A stretch of DNA of 64,000 nt from Weissella confusa (GCA_014332815.1 JACSZT010000008.1:27866-91865), one strand, 5' to 3'. Positions 33,501 through 43,164 are shown, numbered from the stretch's first letter. The notes: a model not told the origin generated them from the sequence alone. Translations and numbers: made by a program.

Positions 33501-35456
33501 ATGGACAGAGTGGGTGTTCAGTCTAGTCAAAGTTCAATGCAAAGGGCGCTTTCACGCGTGTCGTATGCATTTGGTGCTTTTGGAAATGATGTATTTTATG
33601 GTGCTCTTTCGACATATTTCATCATGTTTGTGACGACACATTTATTTAATACGTGAGATAAAGCGCAGAATAATCGGATGATTATGTATATCACGGCAAT
33701 CATTACGATTTTACGTGTGGTTGAACTGTTAATTGATCCGTTTATTGGTAATTGGATTGATCGGACAAAAACACGTTTTGGTCAATTTAAACCTTGGGTG
33801 GTAGTCGGTGGAACCATAACATCGATTATTTTGCTATTACTGTTTACTGATTTAGGGGGACTGAATCAAAGTCACCCATATCTATATCTAGTTGCGTTTG
33901 CATTCTTGTATATCATCATGGATATCTTTTATTCATTTAAAGATGTTGCTTTTTGGTCGATGATTCCAGCGTTGTCATTTAATTCCAAAGAACGTGAACG
34001 AACTTCTTCTTTCGCCCGAATTGGATCAACGCTAGGTGGAGGACTAGTTGGTGTGGTTGTAATGCCGCTAGTGTTGTTCTTTTCAGTTAATCAGGATAAC
34101 GGTACAGGTGACGCGCGTGGATGGTTTATCTTTGGTTTAATTATTGCCTTAGTCGGGATTGCAACGTCATGGATTGTTGGATTAGGCACGAAGGAAGTTC
34201 AGTCTGATCTGCGTAAGAATGAAAAAGATACTGTCGGATTCAAGCAAATTTTTGAAACTCTGGCTAAAAGTGATCAATTGATGTGGATTGCGTTAACTTA
34301 TGGTATTTATGCCATCGGGATAAATATCGAAAATTCGTTGGTGCTGTATTACTTCACCTTTATCATGGGAAAATCAACCCTCTTCTCAGTATTCCAGGGG
34401 GTCAATATTGTCATTAGTCTGGTTTCAGTTTCAATCTTCCCACGTCTAGTCGATCGATTTAATCGGCGCCGTGTATTCGCGCTTTCCATCGGAATTATGA
34501 TGGCAGGTCTATTAGTATTTTCAATGGCGGGCAAGTCATTTGCGTTGGTTTTGATTGGTGCAGAAATGTTCCAAGTACCACAAGCTGTCATCTTCTTGGT
34601 GGTGCTAATGATTATTACAGACTCAGTGGAGTACGGTCAGTTAAAATTAGGGCATCGTGATGAATCATTAACACTTTCTATTCGTCCGTTGTTGGATAAG
34701 TTAGGTGGCGCGCTTTCAAATGGTGTTGTTGGTCAGGTGGCGGTTATTGCTGGGATGACAACTGGTGCAACTGCGGCTTCAATTACAGCTGCTGAAGTCT
34801 TTAAGTTTAAAATCATGATGTTCGGAGTACCGGCAATCTTTTTGCTAGTTGCGTTCACAATTTTCTGGCGTAAGTCAACGTTGACTGAAACACGTCACGC
34901 GGAAATTGTTGACGAATTGGCTAAGACTTGGGGACAAAATATTTCTATCACATCTGAAACTAAGGAGACTGAAGCTAGTGTTGCTTTGCTCGCACCAGTG
35001 GCTGGGGAAATCATGCCGTTGTCGGCGGTTTCAGATGAAATATTGGCCAGTGGTCAAGTTGGCCGTGGTTTCGCTATCAGGCCCACCGATGGTAAGGTGT
35101 TTAGTCCGGTTAATGCAACAGTAAAGCAGGTATTCCCAACTCGACACGCAATTGGGTTGGTGTCAGAAGATGGTGTCGCGCTGTTAATTCACGTTGGGTT
35201 TGGTACGGTAAACATGAATGGAACTGGCTTTACTAGCTTGGTGACAGCTGGTCAACAAGTGGCAAAGGGGGAGCAATTGCTTGAATTCTGGGATCCGGCC
35301 ATTAAGCAAGCCGGTTACGATGACACCGTGGCAGTTGTGGTAGCTAACTGGCAAAACTTCGAAGAATTTAAATTAGTTGCAGCAATAGATGGATTGGTAA
35401 CACCGGTTAGTGAGACGGTCTTTACATTTAAAAAGAAAAATAGGGAGGATATCTGA
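33501..35456 (+). pseudogene. lacS: LacS-type galactoside permease (GPH family with IIA domain) with an in-frame TGA
   Basis: Read through the TGA at 33654-33656 (codon 52), the 651-residue frame is a complete galactoside-pentose-hexuronide permease with a C-terminal IIA(Glc)-like domain (about residues 490-650; the phosphorylatable His is in LLIHVGFG). The N-terminus ([19 protein letters not shown]) and the flank FVTTHLFNT-stop-DKAQNN match Streptococcus thermophilus LacS, in which the stop position is Gly, so GGA to TGA is likely. GGGGGG precedes the ATG. Restart at 33678 would delete the first two helices and lacks a ribosome site. Transport is probably lost unless the stop is read through. 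Confidence 0.85.
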
Positions 35457-35458
35457 TT

Positions 35459-37660
35459 ATGACACAAGGTAGTTTAATTTCGTTTGATGCTGAGACACAA
35501 TCATTTCACCTGCATAATGACGAAATCTCATACGTGCCGGGCATTGAAGATGGGGGTGTATTGGCTCATCTGTACTTTGGACGCCGCATTAAGAAATACC
35601 ATGGTCAATTAAAGAGTCCACGAATTGACCGTGGATTTTCTGGCAATTTACCGGGATCCTTTGACCGAACTTTTTCGCTGGATGCTATTTTACGCGAGTA
35701 TAGCTATGAAGGGGATGGTGACTTTAGGTCACCAGCGCTTGTGATTAGGCAAGCAGATGGGAGCCGGTCAACGTTTTTCAAGTTCCAGGACTATTCAATT
35801 TCAGATGGGAAGCCTGGGCTAACTGGGCTGCCAGCAACTTACGTACTGGATAATTCTGAGGCGCAAACATTAACAATCAACTTGGTGGATGATGTAAGTG
35901 ACTTAACGTTAGCGATGAACTATACAATTTATCGGAATCGCCCGGTTGTAACTCGCTCGGTTAAAATTATTAATTATGGTCAACAAACAGTAAATATTGA
36001 AAAAATAGCATCGATGATGATTGACCTACCAGCTGGTGAGAAGGATGTTATCTCCTTGCCAGGCGGCCATTTGAACGAGCGAAATATTAACCGTGAACCG
36101 ATTACGTTTGGTACCAAAACGTTCCAAAGTCGACGTGGTACAACTAGTCATCACATGAATAATTTTATTGCGATTACTAATCGAGACACTGATGAATTTC
36201 AAGGTGAAGCACTTGGGCTAAGTTTGGCATATTCTGGCAATCACAAAGAAGAAGTTAGCAAAGACCCATACGGTTCTTACCGCATTTCGGTTGGGATTAA
36301 TGATGACCAATTTGACTGGGAAATCGCCAGCCAGGATAGTTTCCAAGCGCCAGAAGTGATTATGACGTATTCGCATGCCGGGTTGAACGGTATGAGTCAT
36401 GCGTTACACGATTTATTACAACAGCGGATGGTACGCAGCAAGTACAAGAATAGTCCGCGACCAATATTGGTTAATAATTGGGAAGCGACATTTATGGATT
36501 TTGATGAAGCACGACTATTGCCAATTGTGGACGAAGCCAAAGCATTAGGAATTGAAATGTTTGTTCTTGATGATGGGTGGTTCGGCCATCGTGATGATGA
36601 TATGACATCCTTAGGTGATTGGCAGGTCCTAGATAAAAAATTTCCACAGGGGCTCCAGCATTTTGCTGATTACATTCATGAACGCGATTTGAAATTTGGC
36701 ATTTGGTTAGAGCCAGAGATGATTTCAATTGATTCAAAACTTTATCAAAATCATCCGGAATATATGTTGCGAGTGCCTAATCGAATGCCAATTCCATCAC
36801 GAAATCAGTATGTACTCGATATCGGTCGGCCAGAGGTGCGCGAAAATATTCATGGTCAAATTAAAGCGCTACTTGATACAACAGATATTGACTATGTGAA
36901 GTGGGATATGAATCGAAGTTTGGCGGATATATATGCAAATGATTTATCAGATGAGCGTCAAGGTGAAGTGATGCATCGATATGTATTGGGGTTATACCAA
37001 TTGTTGGAGGATTTGACCACAGAATATCCTGATATCTTGTGGGAAGGCTGTTCGGGTGGCGGCGGCCGTATTGATGCTGGTTTCATGTATTACATGCCAC
37101 AGTCTTGGGCTAGTGATAATACGGATGCCGTTGCACGCATGAAGATTCAATATGGTACGTCATTAGGCTATCCAACATCTTCGTTCACGTCGCACGTATC
37201 AGAAACCCCTAATCAGCAGACTGGGCGTGATACATCGCTCCAAACGCGTGGTGCAGTCGCAATGAGTAGTGTCTTTGGATACGAATTAGATTTAACGCAG
37301 ATGACACCAGTAGAAAAGCAAGCTGTCAAAGCGCAGGTTGATCAATACAAGGATATTCGGCAATTGGTGCAATACGGTCGATACAGCCGACTTATTGATC
37401 CAAACAAAGGAAACCGAGGCGCATGGATGTTCGTGAGTGATGATAAAAATGAAGCCCTCGTATTTTCGTTTAAGTTGTTGTCGGATGGGCAACCAGAAAA
37501 TGAGATACTGAAGTTAGTTGATTTGGACCCGAACAAGACGTATGAGAATGTGGTGTCGGGCGATGAATTTGGTGGCGACGAATTAATGAATGCGGGTATT
37601 TATGAACCGAATGTTTTTGAAGATTTTAGCGCAATAATTTATCACTTTAAGGCCAAATAG
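35459..37660 (+). CDS. aga: GH36 alpha-galactosidase
   Basis: The 733-residue cytoplasmic enzyme is a complete family 36 alpha-galactosidase of the AgaA/MelA type. It has the F-V-L-D-D-G-W-F-G motif, nucleophile Asp483 in YVKWDMNR, C-S-G-G-G-G-R and acid/base Asp553 in SWASDNTDA. It cleaves melibiose, raffinose and stachyose. It follows the LacS pseudogene by two bases and has AGGGAGG as ribosome site. With its permease interrupted, substrate supply would need another transporter. Confidence 0.95.
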   Translation: MTQGSLISFDAETQSFHLHNDEISYVPGIEDGGVLAHLYFGRRIKKYHGQLKSPRIDRGFSGNLPGSFDRTFSLDAILREYSYEGDGDFRSPALVIRQADGSRSTFFKFQDYSISDGKPGLTGLPATYVLDNSEAQTLTINLVDDVSDLTLAMNYTIYRNRPVVTRSVKIINYGQQTVNIEKIASMMIDLPAGEKDVISLPGGHLNERNINREPITFGTKTFQSRRGTTSHHMNNFIAITNRDTDEFQGEALGLSLAYSGNHKEEVSKDPYGSYRISVGINDDQFDWEIASQDSFQAPEVIMTYSHAGLNGMSHALHDLLQQRMVRSKYKNSPRPILVNNWEATFMDFDEARLLPIVDEAKALGIEMFVLDDGWFGHRDDDMTSLGDWQVLDKKFPQGLQHFADYIHERDLKFGIWLEPEMISIDSKLYQNHPEYMLRVPNRMPIPSRNQYVLDIGRPEVRENIHGQIKALLDTTDIDYVKWDMNRSLADIYANDLSDERQGEVMHRYVLGLYQLLEDLTTEYPDILWEGCSGGGGRIDAGFMYYMPQSWASDNTDAVARMKIQYGTSLGYPTSSFTSHVSETPNQQTGRDTSLQTRGAVAMSSVFGYELDLTQMTPVEKQAVKAQVDQYKDIRQLVQYGRYSRLIDPNKGNRGAWMFVSDDKNEALVFSFKLLSDGQPENEILKLVDLDPNKTYENVVSGDEFGGDELMNAGIYEPNVFEDFSAIIYHFKAK

Positions 37661-37804
37661 TTATAGATTAAATGTGACAGTGATGTTGTTAACAACATAG
37701 ATTTGAAAAATGACATGACCAGGAAAATACTAAATTATACTTATGAAAAACGGTCTGTGCGGCTCAAACTGAACCTCAAAAATTGATGTAATGTTTAAGT
37801 GGGC

Positions 37805-37853
37805 AACTGGGCGGAAATATTTCTGTATTGAACCGGAGTGTTTCCGCCCAGTT
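37805..37853 (+). terminator. Hairpin downstream of the alpha-galactosidase gene
   Basis: AACTGGGCGGAAA pairs perfectly with TTTCCGCCCAGTT across a 23-base loop; the following T-run is short. Confidence 0.6.
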
Positions 37854-37967
37854 TCATTTTAATCCACTATGTGTGTACTGGAAGTATCCGGCGACCTGGA
37901 ACAATTTTAGAAAGACATCGTTGGTGGCAACACCCCATAAAGCCATGTGTTGTCTCTATACAAGAAG

Positions 37968-38003
37968 AAAAGCCAATCCTTATTTTTCAGGATTGGCTTT
38001 TTG
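37968..38003 (+). terminator. Terminator
   Basis: AAAAGCCAATCCT and AGGATTGGCTTTTT around an eight-base loop; works in both directions. Confidence 0.85.
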
Positions 38004-38123
38004 AGTATACTGTTATTTTAATAGATATGCATGAAAAAGAACTAAATGTAATTTGAACACTATTAACAACGATATTTCGGATATTGGGTTATATAAATCG
38101 AGTATGTGACTAATCACTCTAAA

Positions 38124-38915
38124 CTAGGAAGCAAGCCAGTCTGTACGACGAGCAAGGCAATCGTTCATATGTTGAACGTAAGACTCAACATCATTCAAAT
38201 TTTGGAAAGCGAACGTAGATTTATCTGTGGTGAAGTTTACGTCCCCAAAAGGGCGATCGGTTGTTAAATTGGTTACATCACCGTCACCTGACAAAAACAT
38301 ATGTAGACCATTCCACTCAACGTACTTCTCAAAGGTACCAAACCAACTCAAATACTCCTTATACTTCTCAAAATACCTTTCAAGAGAGGCAGGTTTATGG
38401 GCAAACCAGTTAGACAAATCCTTTAGAAAAATGTCTATACGGTCGCGACCAAGTGTAGACCGTCGTGTATTAAAAGTACCTGATCTACCGTTAATCGAAT
38501 CATTATCTGGAAATGTCATTCGGATAGGATGAAATACATGGCCACCAGAACGTCTGCCAATTTCTAGAGAGTTCAGTATACGGGTTTTAGGAAAATCTGG
38601 TAGCTTTATCAAGTAGCTACGAGAAGTACCAATATAATCAGCACCCAAAACAACGGTCGCGACTTCATTGTTGTCGCTATCGACAACTAGCCAATACAAT
38701 TCATTTTTGCGGCCATATTATTTATACCAAGAATCTTTGATTAAAAATCCATTGGGTAATGTTTGTCCCTTAAAATATGACGCAAAGTCGCTATAAAGGT
38801 CGTCGCTTTCTGCATCAGGATCAGCATATGCATCCTCTGATGCAGGTATGGGATTGTATGTGTTCAAATCTTGATTATGATCGGGCATATTAAAATAATT
38901 CTTATCTTTGTTCAT
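38124..38915 (-). pseudogene. Unknown protein gene interrupted by an in-frame TAA
   Basis: Two segments lie in the same frame, separated only by TAA at 38720-38718 (codon 66). The first encodes 65 residues with an acidic Asp/Ser-rich start, and the second about 191 residues ending in HMNDCLARRTDWLAS. Read through (LIKDSWYK-stop-YGRKNELYWLVVDSDNNEVATVVLG) the sequence is continuous. I recognise no family; the C-terminal part looks like a soluble mixed alpha/beta protein. ATG with GCGAGG upstream. Probably an inactivated accessory gene. Confidence 0.65.
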
Positions 38916-39396
38916 ATCGAAAACCTCGCTTATATATGGTTACTAGTTAACTGTATTCTAGCGCCATTTGTTAAAAATACATACTCATAAATTTTAAATA
39001 TTGGCATGTTTTGTATAAACACGTCTAAGAGTTTCGTGACGGATTCTACAGTAGCATGTAAATCGCTATTCCAAGTAATCATTTTGCCGCACAGACATCG
39101 TTAAGTATCCGAGATGGCGAATAACTTTTAAGTATTAAATCAAGAAAGCTTGGCATTAGTCATTTTTATAAAGTAAGGGTGGCTATGTTTTTCTTCAGTT
39201 AAAGATAAGCAACCTGATATTAATAATAAGTATGCTTATTGGATGTTAGTGGCAAGAGCCTTTAACATGGTGCTTGTAAATTAATGAAGGTACAGAGTAA
39301 TTACAAAGGTACTAAAAATGTGCTAATCCAAATTAGGAAAAATGCGCGGTGCGCTTGTTAATCAAATGAAGCCTAATAGTGAAAAGGGGATAAAAT
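38916..39396. other. AT-rich intergenic region
   Basis: About 480 bases. A short plus-strand frame around 39190-39284 (reading KDKQPDINNKYAYWMLVARAFNMVLVN in parts) recalls the beginning of a MarR-type regulator and may be a gene fragment, but it has no start site. The operator-like motif of the downstream regulator lies at 39343-39355. Confidence 0.35.
39343..39355. promoter_or_regulatory. Shared dyad, copy 1
   Basis: TGCGC-GGT-GCGCT, 42 bases before the SRPBCC gene and downstream of a possible promoter (TTACAA, 17 bases, TAATCC). It resembles copies at 40737 and 41709. Confidence 0.5.
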
Positions 39397-39828
39397 ATGG
39401 AATCTGAGCTATTTACGAATAAGATTGATGTTAATGCGTCTGAAGAAGTAATTTCAGACGTCTTGATGAATTTGAAGAATATTCTAAAGTGGGATAAAGA
39501 AATTTCTAATGTATGTGAGATGGATGAAAATCAATTCATGATTGTGAGAAATCAAAGCGCATTGAATCCGGAGGAAGTAATTACCGTTACGAAAGTGGAT
39601 GATCGTATCATCTATACGTCCACAAAAGGGAAATTAGAATATAGTGTGTTTTGGACAATGCGTACAATGAATTCCGGTGCAACAGAGCTTATGCAAACGC
39701 TTCATTTGAAAGAAAAGAATTTTTGGGTACCAATTGCACAATTTATTAAACCGGTACTTCGAACTGCTTTTTTCGAGAATTTACGAGTATTAAAACAATT
39801 TTGTGAAATGGATAAGGTGGGTCAATGA
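39397..39828 (+). CDS. SRPBCC-fold (polyketide cyclase/START-like) protein
   Basis: The 143-residue protein shows the SRPBCC pattern: N-terminal strand and helix (I-D-V-N-A-S-E-E-V-I-S-D-V-L), a central series of strands and a long C-terminal helix (F-F-E-N-L-R-V-L-K-Q-F-C-E-M). Such proteins bind hydrophobic ligands. GAAAAGGGG precedes the start. It overlaps the following reductase gene by four bases (ATGA), so they form a unit. Confidence 0.7.
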   Translation: MESELFTNKIDVNASEEVISDVLMNLKNILKWDKEISNVCEMDENQFMIVRNQSALNPEEVITVTKVDDRIIYTSTKGKLEYSVFWTMRTMNSGATELMQTLHLKEKNFWVPIAQFIKPVLRTAFFENLRVLKQFCEMDKVGQ

Positions 39829-40704
39829 AAGCTGTTGTACAAACGGGTACTCATGGCGCAAGTTCGGTTGCTATATCTGAAGTTGAGGAGTCCCCGTTTT
39901 TCCCGACGTCGGTGGAAATTAAGACGAAAAAAGTACCGTTGTTACCATATGACATCATGAAACTTTATGGTGAGATAGAAGTGGGTATACCAAACATTCT
40001 GGGTTATGGAGCCGTGGGTGTAGTGACTAAGGTAGGCGCATTACGGTCGAAGAGCTTGCTTGGTAAGAGAGTGATTGTGTTAAATCCAGGTGGTACGTTC
40101 AGAGAAAAAATTATTTCAAGTATGCCTCCATTAACAATTACTATTCCAGATGGTGTAACTGACGCTGAGGCTGCCGTCGTAGTTGGTGGTGCTGATACGG
40201 CATATATGCTCATGAAGAAAATTTTACATTTCAAAATGAAAAAAGTAATTATCCTTGGCGCTAATTCCGTGGTGGGAACTATTTTGATGCAGCTGTTAAA
40301 AAATTGAATACAGTGACATAAAGATCATTCCGAAGGTTAGGAAAGAGTCACAAGCTTATTTTGAAAAATTAGTTGAGAAGCTAGAGATGGCGAGCTTCAT
40401 AAGTGCTGAGGAAATGCCAGAAGATACGCTAGTTGTAGATATTGCTGGCAATAGAGATTTAGTGACGTATTATAGCGGGCGGTCGTTTCAAATTATAAGT
40501 GTTGCAATTCAAGATATGGTTGGGCCTATGTTTGTCAGTGAACCGATATTTCCTAAGGAGTATTCTTTGATTTTTGATATGATAGCACAAAAGACGTTAC
40601 GTGTTTTTGTAAATCAAGATTTTTCAGTAAATAAAATTTCTGAAGCAATTAACTATCAAAAAAATTCGCATAGCCGTGGCAGAAACGTGATTTCATTCGA
40701 GTAG
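39825..40704 (+). pseudogene. Medium-chain (zinc-type) dehydrogenase/reductase with a frameshift
   Basis: The first frame (39825-40307) encodes a GroES-like domain and the start of the Rossmann domain (V-I-I-L-G-A-N-S-V-V-G-T-I-L-M-Q). The rest (to 40704) lies in the next frame. Removing one A from the six-A run at 40298-40303 joins them as ...LMQLLKKIEYSDIKIIPKV... and gives about 293 residues. No zinc-binding cysteines are seen, so it would be a quinone reductase-like member. Likely inactive as written. Confidence 0.75.
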
Positions 40705-40736
40705 GTAGGGTGTAAAATACGTTGAATGCTTAAATT

Positions 40737-40749
40737 TTCGCAGTGCGCT
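40737..40749. promoter_or_regulatory. Shared dyad, copy 2
   Basis: TTCGC-AGT-GCGCT, between the probable promoter (TAAAAT at 40713) and the start of the XRE-TPR regulator. Confidence 0.5.
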
Positions 40750-40764
40750 GCTTTCGGGGGGATT

Positions 40765-41598
40765 ATGGCGATGTATGAAACTGATATTGGAGTTAGAATA
40801 GGCGCTTTAATCAAAGAAGCCAGGAAAAAATTATCCATTTCGCAACTCGATTTGGCAAGCGGGATATGCTCGCAACCCATGGTAAGCAGTATTGAACGAG
40901 GAGACTATATTCCAAATGCCGTCCTTTTTATGCAACTATGTGGACGATTAAATATTTCGCTGGATGACTCCTTTTTGAAGGAAGAATTAAAGATGGGAAG
41001 TAGAAATTTAAGCAGACAAATATTCACCTTTTGTAAAAAACATCGCTACGCTGAAATGATTGAATTTATGGATCAGCCTGCAGTAATCGATGACTTGTCT
41101 TCGGATGAAGACTATCAGATTTACTATTATTACTATGGTTGTGGCGTGTATCAGCTGAGCCAAGATGCCATATCTGCGAAGCAATATTTGAAAATGGCGA
41201 CTATGTATAGTTCGCATGCAACAAATAAGGTGCCACAGTCAGAAATTGAGATGCTGATTGTGAATGCGTTGGGCGTTGTTGAAGCTAAATTAGGAAACAT
41301 GAAAACCGCATACCAGTATTTTGATCTTGCGCAAAACGCTGCACCGATTATTCAGAGTAATCGTGAGAATGCTAATGTGGTTGGTTATCAATACGGGTAC
41401 GCATTGTTTTTAGATGAGCGGTACCAGGATGCGTTGAAAGTACTGATACAAAGTTTCAATCGGGTGATGGAAATTGAATCTTACTTTATGTTGCCAGAAT
41501 ACGCACTGCTTATTATGAGTTGTTATGAACACCTTGGAAATGATGCAGAGACGAATAAATACAAGGCTAAATTTGAGGTATTTAAAGATTTAAACTGA
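40765..41598 (+). CDS. RRNPP-type (XRE plus TPR-like) regulator, putative peptide sensor
   Basis: The 277-residue protein joins an XRE helix-turn-helix (about residues 8-62; L-S-I-S-Q-L-D-L-A-S-G-I-C-S-Q-P-M-V-S-S-I-E-R-G-D-Y-I-P) to a ~200-residue helical region with degenerate TPR-like repeats (Y-Q-L-S-Q-D-A-I-S-A-K-Q-Y-L, V-V-E-A-K-L-G-N-M-K-T-A-Y-Q-Y-F, Y-G-Y-A-L-F-L-D-E-R-Y-Q-D-A). This is the architecture of PlcR, Rgg and similar peptide-sensing regulators. The start follows GGGGGG. A shared dyad lies before this gene and two neighbouring units. Confidence 0.8.
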   Translation: MAMYETDIGVRIGALIKEARKKLSISQLDLASGICSQPMVSSIERGDYIPNAVLFMQLCGRLNISLDDSFLKEELKMGSRNLSRQIFTFCKKHRYAEMIEFMDQPAVIDDLSSDEDYQIYYYYYGCGVYQLSQDAISAKQYLKMATMYSSHATNKVPQSEIEMLIVNALGVVEAKLGNMKTAYQYFDLAQNAAPIIQSNRENANVVGYQYGYALFLDERYQDALKVLIQSFNRVMEIESYFMLPEYALLIMSCYEHLGNDAETNKYKAKFEVFKDLN

Positions 41599-41707
41599 AG
41601 AAGTTGCTTTTAGACAGGAAGTATATATTTTTTGACTTGAATATCAAATTCTGTGTGACATCTAGATCAGACAATTGTTGCATTTGTGTACGTAGGTTAT
41701 TTTGTAA

Positions 41708-41722
41708 TTTCGCAATGCGAAA
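41708..41722. promoter_or_regulatory. Shared dyad, copy 3
   Basis: Perfect palindrome TTTCGCA-A-TGCGAAA, 27 bases before the small membrane-protein gene, after a TTGCAT/TTTGTA promoter-like pair. Confidence 0.55.
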
Positions 41723-41748
41723 AGTAACAGCGTATGGGTGGCAAATAT

Positions 41749-41928
41749 ATGAGTAAGAAACAAACTTTAACAGTAGTACTAACGGTTATCCTTGTGTCGG
41801 CAATTATGGAATTTTTGATTCCATGGTCAACAATTACGGACAATCATATTGTGATTTCAATTATTAAAATGGTTATTATCGCAATTGCGATTATTCTAGT
41901 TACAATTGATAGAAAGAGTGACAAATAG
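41749..41928 (+). CDS. Small two-span membrane protein
   Basis: The 59-residue protein starts M-S-K-K-Q and has two hydrophobic segments (about residues 6-25 and 33-52) and a basic tail. An in-frame ATG 15 bases upstream is an alternative start. It lies downstream of the putative peptide-sensing regulator and carries a perfect copy of the shared dyad in front, so it may be a target. It could be an immunity-like or signalling protein, but no function is recognised. Confidence 0.55.
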   Translation: MSKKQTLTVVLTVILVSAIMEFLIPWSTITDNHIVISIIKMVIIAIAIILVTIDRKSDK

Positions 41929-41992
41929 TTATTAGATACGTCGAATTGAGGGGCAGAATGGCGACGTGAATTATTCGTAATCACGACAATTT

Positions 41993-42022
41993 TGACAATC
42001 CGAAATAGTTGACTTTATATTA
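41993..42022 (+). promoter_or_regulatory. csbD promoter
   Basis: TTGACA (41993-41998) and TATATT (42017-42022), 18-base spacer. Confidence 0.7.
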
Positions 42023-42080
42023 GTAGGCAGATATTATCAACTTGTAACATCATATTAAATGACAAAAGGGGGAATTTGAT

Positions 42081-42287
42081 ATGGCTTTGGATGATAAGCT
42101 TGATGGATTGAAGGATGAAGTAGTCGGTAAGGCGAAAGAAGTTGAAGGTAAGGTAACTGGTGACGATCTTCGGGAGACTGAAGGTAAGGCACAAGGGTTG
42201 CTTGGTAAGGCCAAGGACAAGTTGGCCGATGCAAAGGACGCAGCCAGCGATGTTGTTGATGACATCAAGGAAAAGTTCGATAAGTAA
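42081..42287 (+). CDS. CsbD-family stress protein
   Basis: The 68-residue, highly charged, Lys/Asp-rich helical protein matches CsbD-like proteins: K-L-D-G-L-K-D-E-V-V-G-K-A-K-E-V-E-G-K-V-T-G-D. These small proteins accumulate under stress in many Firmicutes; their activity is unknown. Strong ribosome site AAAGGGGG. Single gene with its own promoter and terminator. Confidence 0.9.
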   Translation: MALDDKLDGLKDEVVGKAKEVEGKVTGDDLRETEGKAQGLLGKAKDKLADAKDAASDVVDDIKEKFDK

Positions 42288-42305
42288 ATAGTTTTGAGTA
42301 TTATC

Positions 42306-42347
42306 GAGGCAACTGATTTCACGTTGATGAAGTCGGTTGCCTTTTTG
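42306..42347 (+). terminator. Terminator after csbD
   Basis: AGGCAACTGA and TCGGTTGCCTTTTT around a 16-base loop. Confidence 0.8.
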
Positions 42348-42388
42348 TTTGCAGATATTATATCTGGTGGACAACGTGTTATTTGTTG

Positions 42389-42426
42389 ATATACTAAAGT
42401 TACCTAAATAAATGTATGCGCTTTCT
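42389..42426 (+). promoter_or_regulatory. Promoter -10 and cre-like site before the nucleotidase gene
   Basis: TATACT (42389) with TGGACA 16 bases upstream, then TGTATGCGCTTTCT (42413-42426), one mismatch from the cre consensus, in the early transcribed region. Confidence 0.5.
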
Positions 42427-42450
42427 TTATCAACGATTATGGAGTGAAAA

Positions 42451-43044
42451 ATGACGCAACCTAAACTATTTCTTGACATGGATAATGTGCTTGTCGACAC
42501 GTTGTCTGTGTTAAATCAGATTGATATGAGCAAAGAGTCAGTCGTTAAGCCGGATCAAATTCCAGGCATTTTTCGAGATTTGCCACCAATTCCAGGGGCG
42601 ATTGAAGCTGTTAATCGCCTGGCTAATGAGTATGAGATTTACATTCTATCAACCGCGCCTTGGCATAATCCAAGTGCGTGGCAAGATAAACTCATTTGGT
42701 TACAACACTATTTTGGTGTGGGTGAAGATAGTCCTTTGTACAAACGCGTTATAATGGCACACGATAAAAGTGTCGCCCATTATGGTGGCGGCATCTTGGT
42801 TGACGATCGTCCGTACCACGGGGCGAGTGACTGGGATGACGAGACTAGTGACAGTGTTTGGTTGCAGTTTGGTGCTGACCCACGACTGGTTTGGGACGAT
42901 GAACTAGTTGACTTCTTGATGGATGTTTCACAAGTTCAAGATGTGACAGAAAACTTACGTGAAGCAGTTAAGGTAGTTGCAGAACGTGGCCATTTTAATG
43001 TTCATGGTGATAGAGCAACGTTTGATAAGGCTCACTGGGAATAA
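42451..43044 (+). CDS. 5'(3')-deoxyribonucleotidase-like HAD phosphatase (NT5C family)
   Basis: The 197-residue protein has the HAD nucleophile motif F-L-D-M-D-N-V-L-V-D-T (residues 7-17), the second motif I-L-S-T-A-P-W (about residue 70) and the fourth motif I-L-V-D-D-R (about residues 112-117), as in the cytosolic 5' nucleotidase type C family. The likely reaction is dephosphorylation of (deoxy)nucleoside monophosphates. TGGAGTG precedes the ATG. Confidence 0.85.
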   Translation: MTQPKLFLDMDNVLVDTLSVLNQIDMSKESVVKPDQIPGIFRDLPPIPGAIEAVNRLANEYEIYILSTAPWHNPSAWQDKLIWLQHYFGVGEDSPLYKRVIMAHDKSVAHYGGGILVDDRPYHGASDWDDETSDSVWLQFGADPRLVWDDELVDFLMDVSQVQDVTENLREAVKVVAERGHFNVHGDRATFDKAHWE

Positions 43045-43057
43045 AAATAAGTTGATT

Positions 43058-43093
43058 TGAGCTATCCAAAGCGATTGGATAGCTCTTTTTTTG
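43058..43093 (+). terminator. Terminator
   Basis: GAGCTATCCAA, five-base loop, TTGGATAGCTC and seven T. Confidence 0.9.
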
Positions 43094-43164
43094 ATTGTGA
43101 ATGAATGTTTTTGCATGAAAAACGTTGCAAAACGAACCAAATAACACTATAGTTACAGCTGAAA

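Larger units (their letters stand above)
37661..38123. other. Intergenic region with hairpins and unidentified remnants
   Basis: About 460 bases. A 13-pair hairpin (37805-37853) and a terminator (37968-38003) are clear. A 72-codon frame at 37838-38056 begins with a poor start, overlaps both hairpins and is not credible. Its Trp/Arg-rich translation could be an insertion-sequence remnant, but I found no terminal repeats. Confidence 0.45.

Noticed and set aside
37838-38056. 72-codon frame after the alpha-galactosidase gene
   Set aside because: Overlaps a 13-pair hairpin and a strong terminator and has no translation signal.
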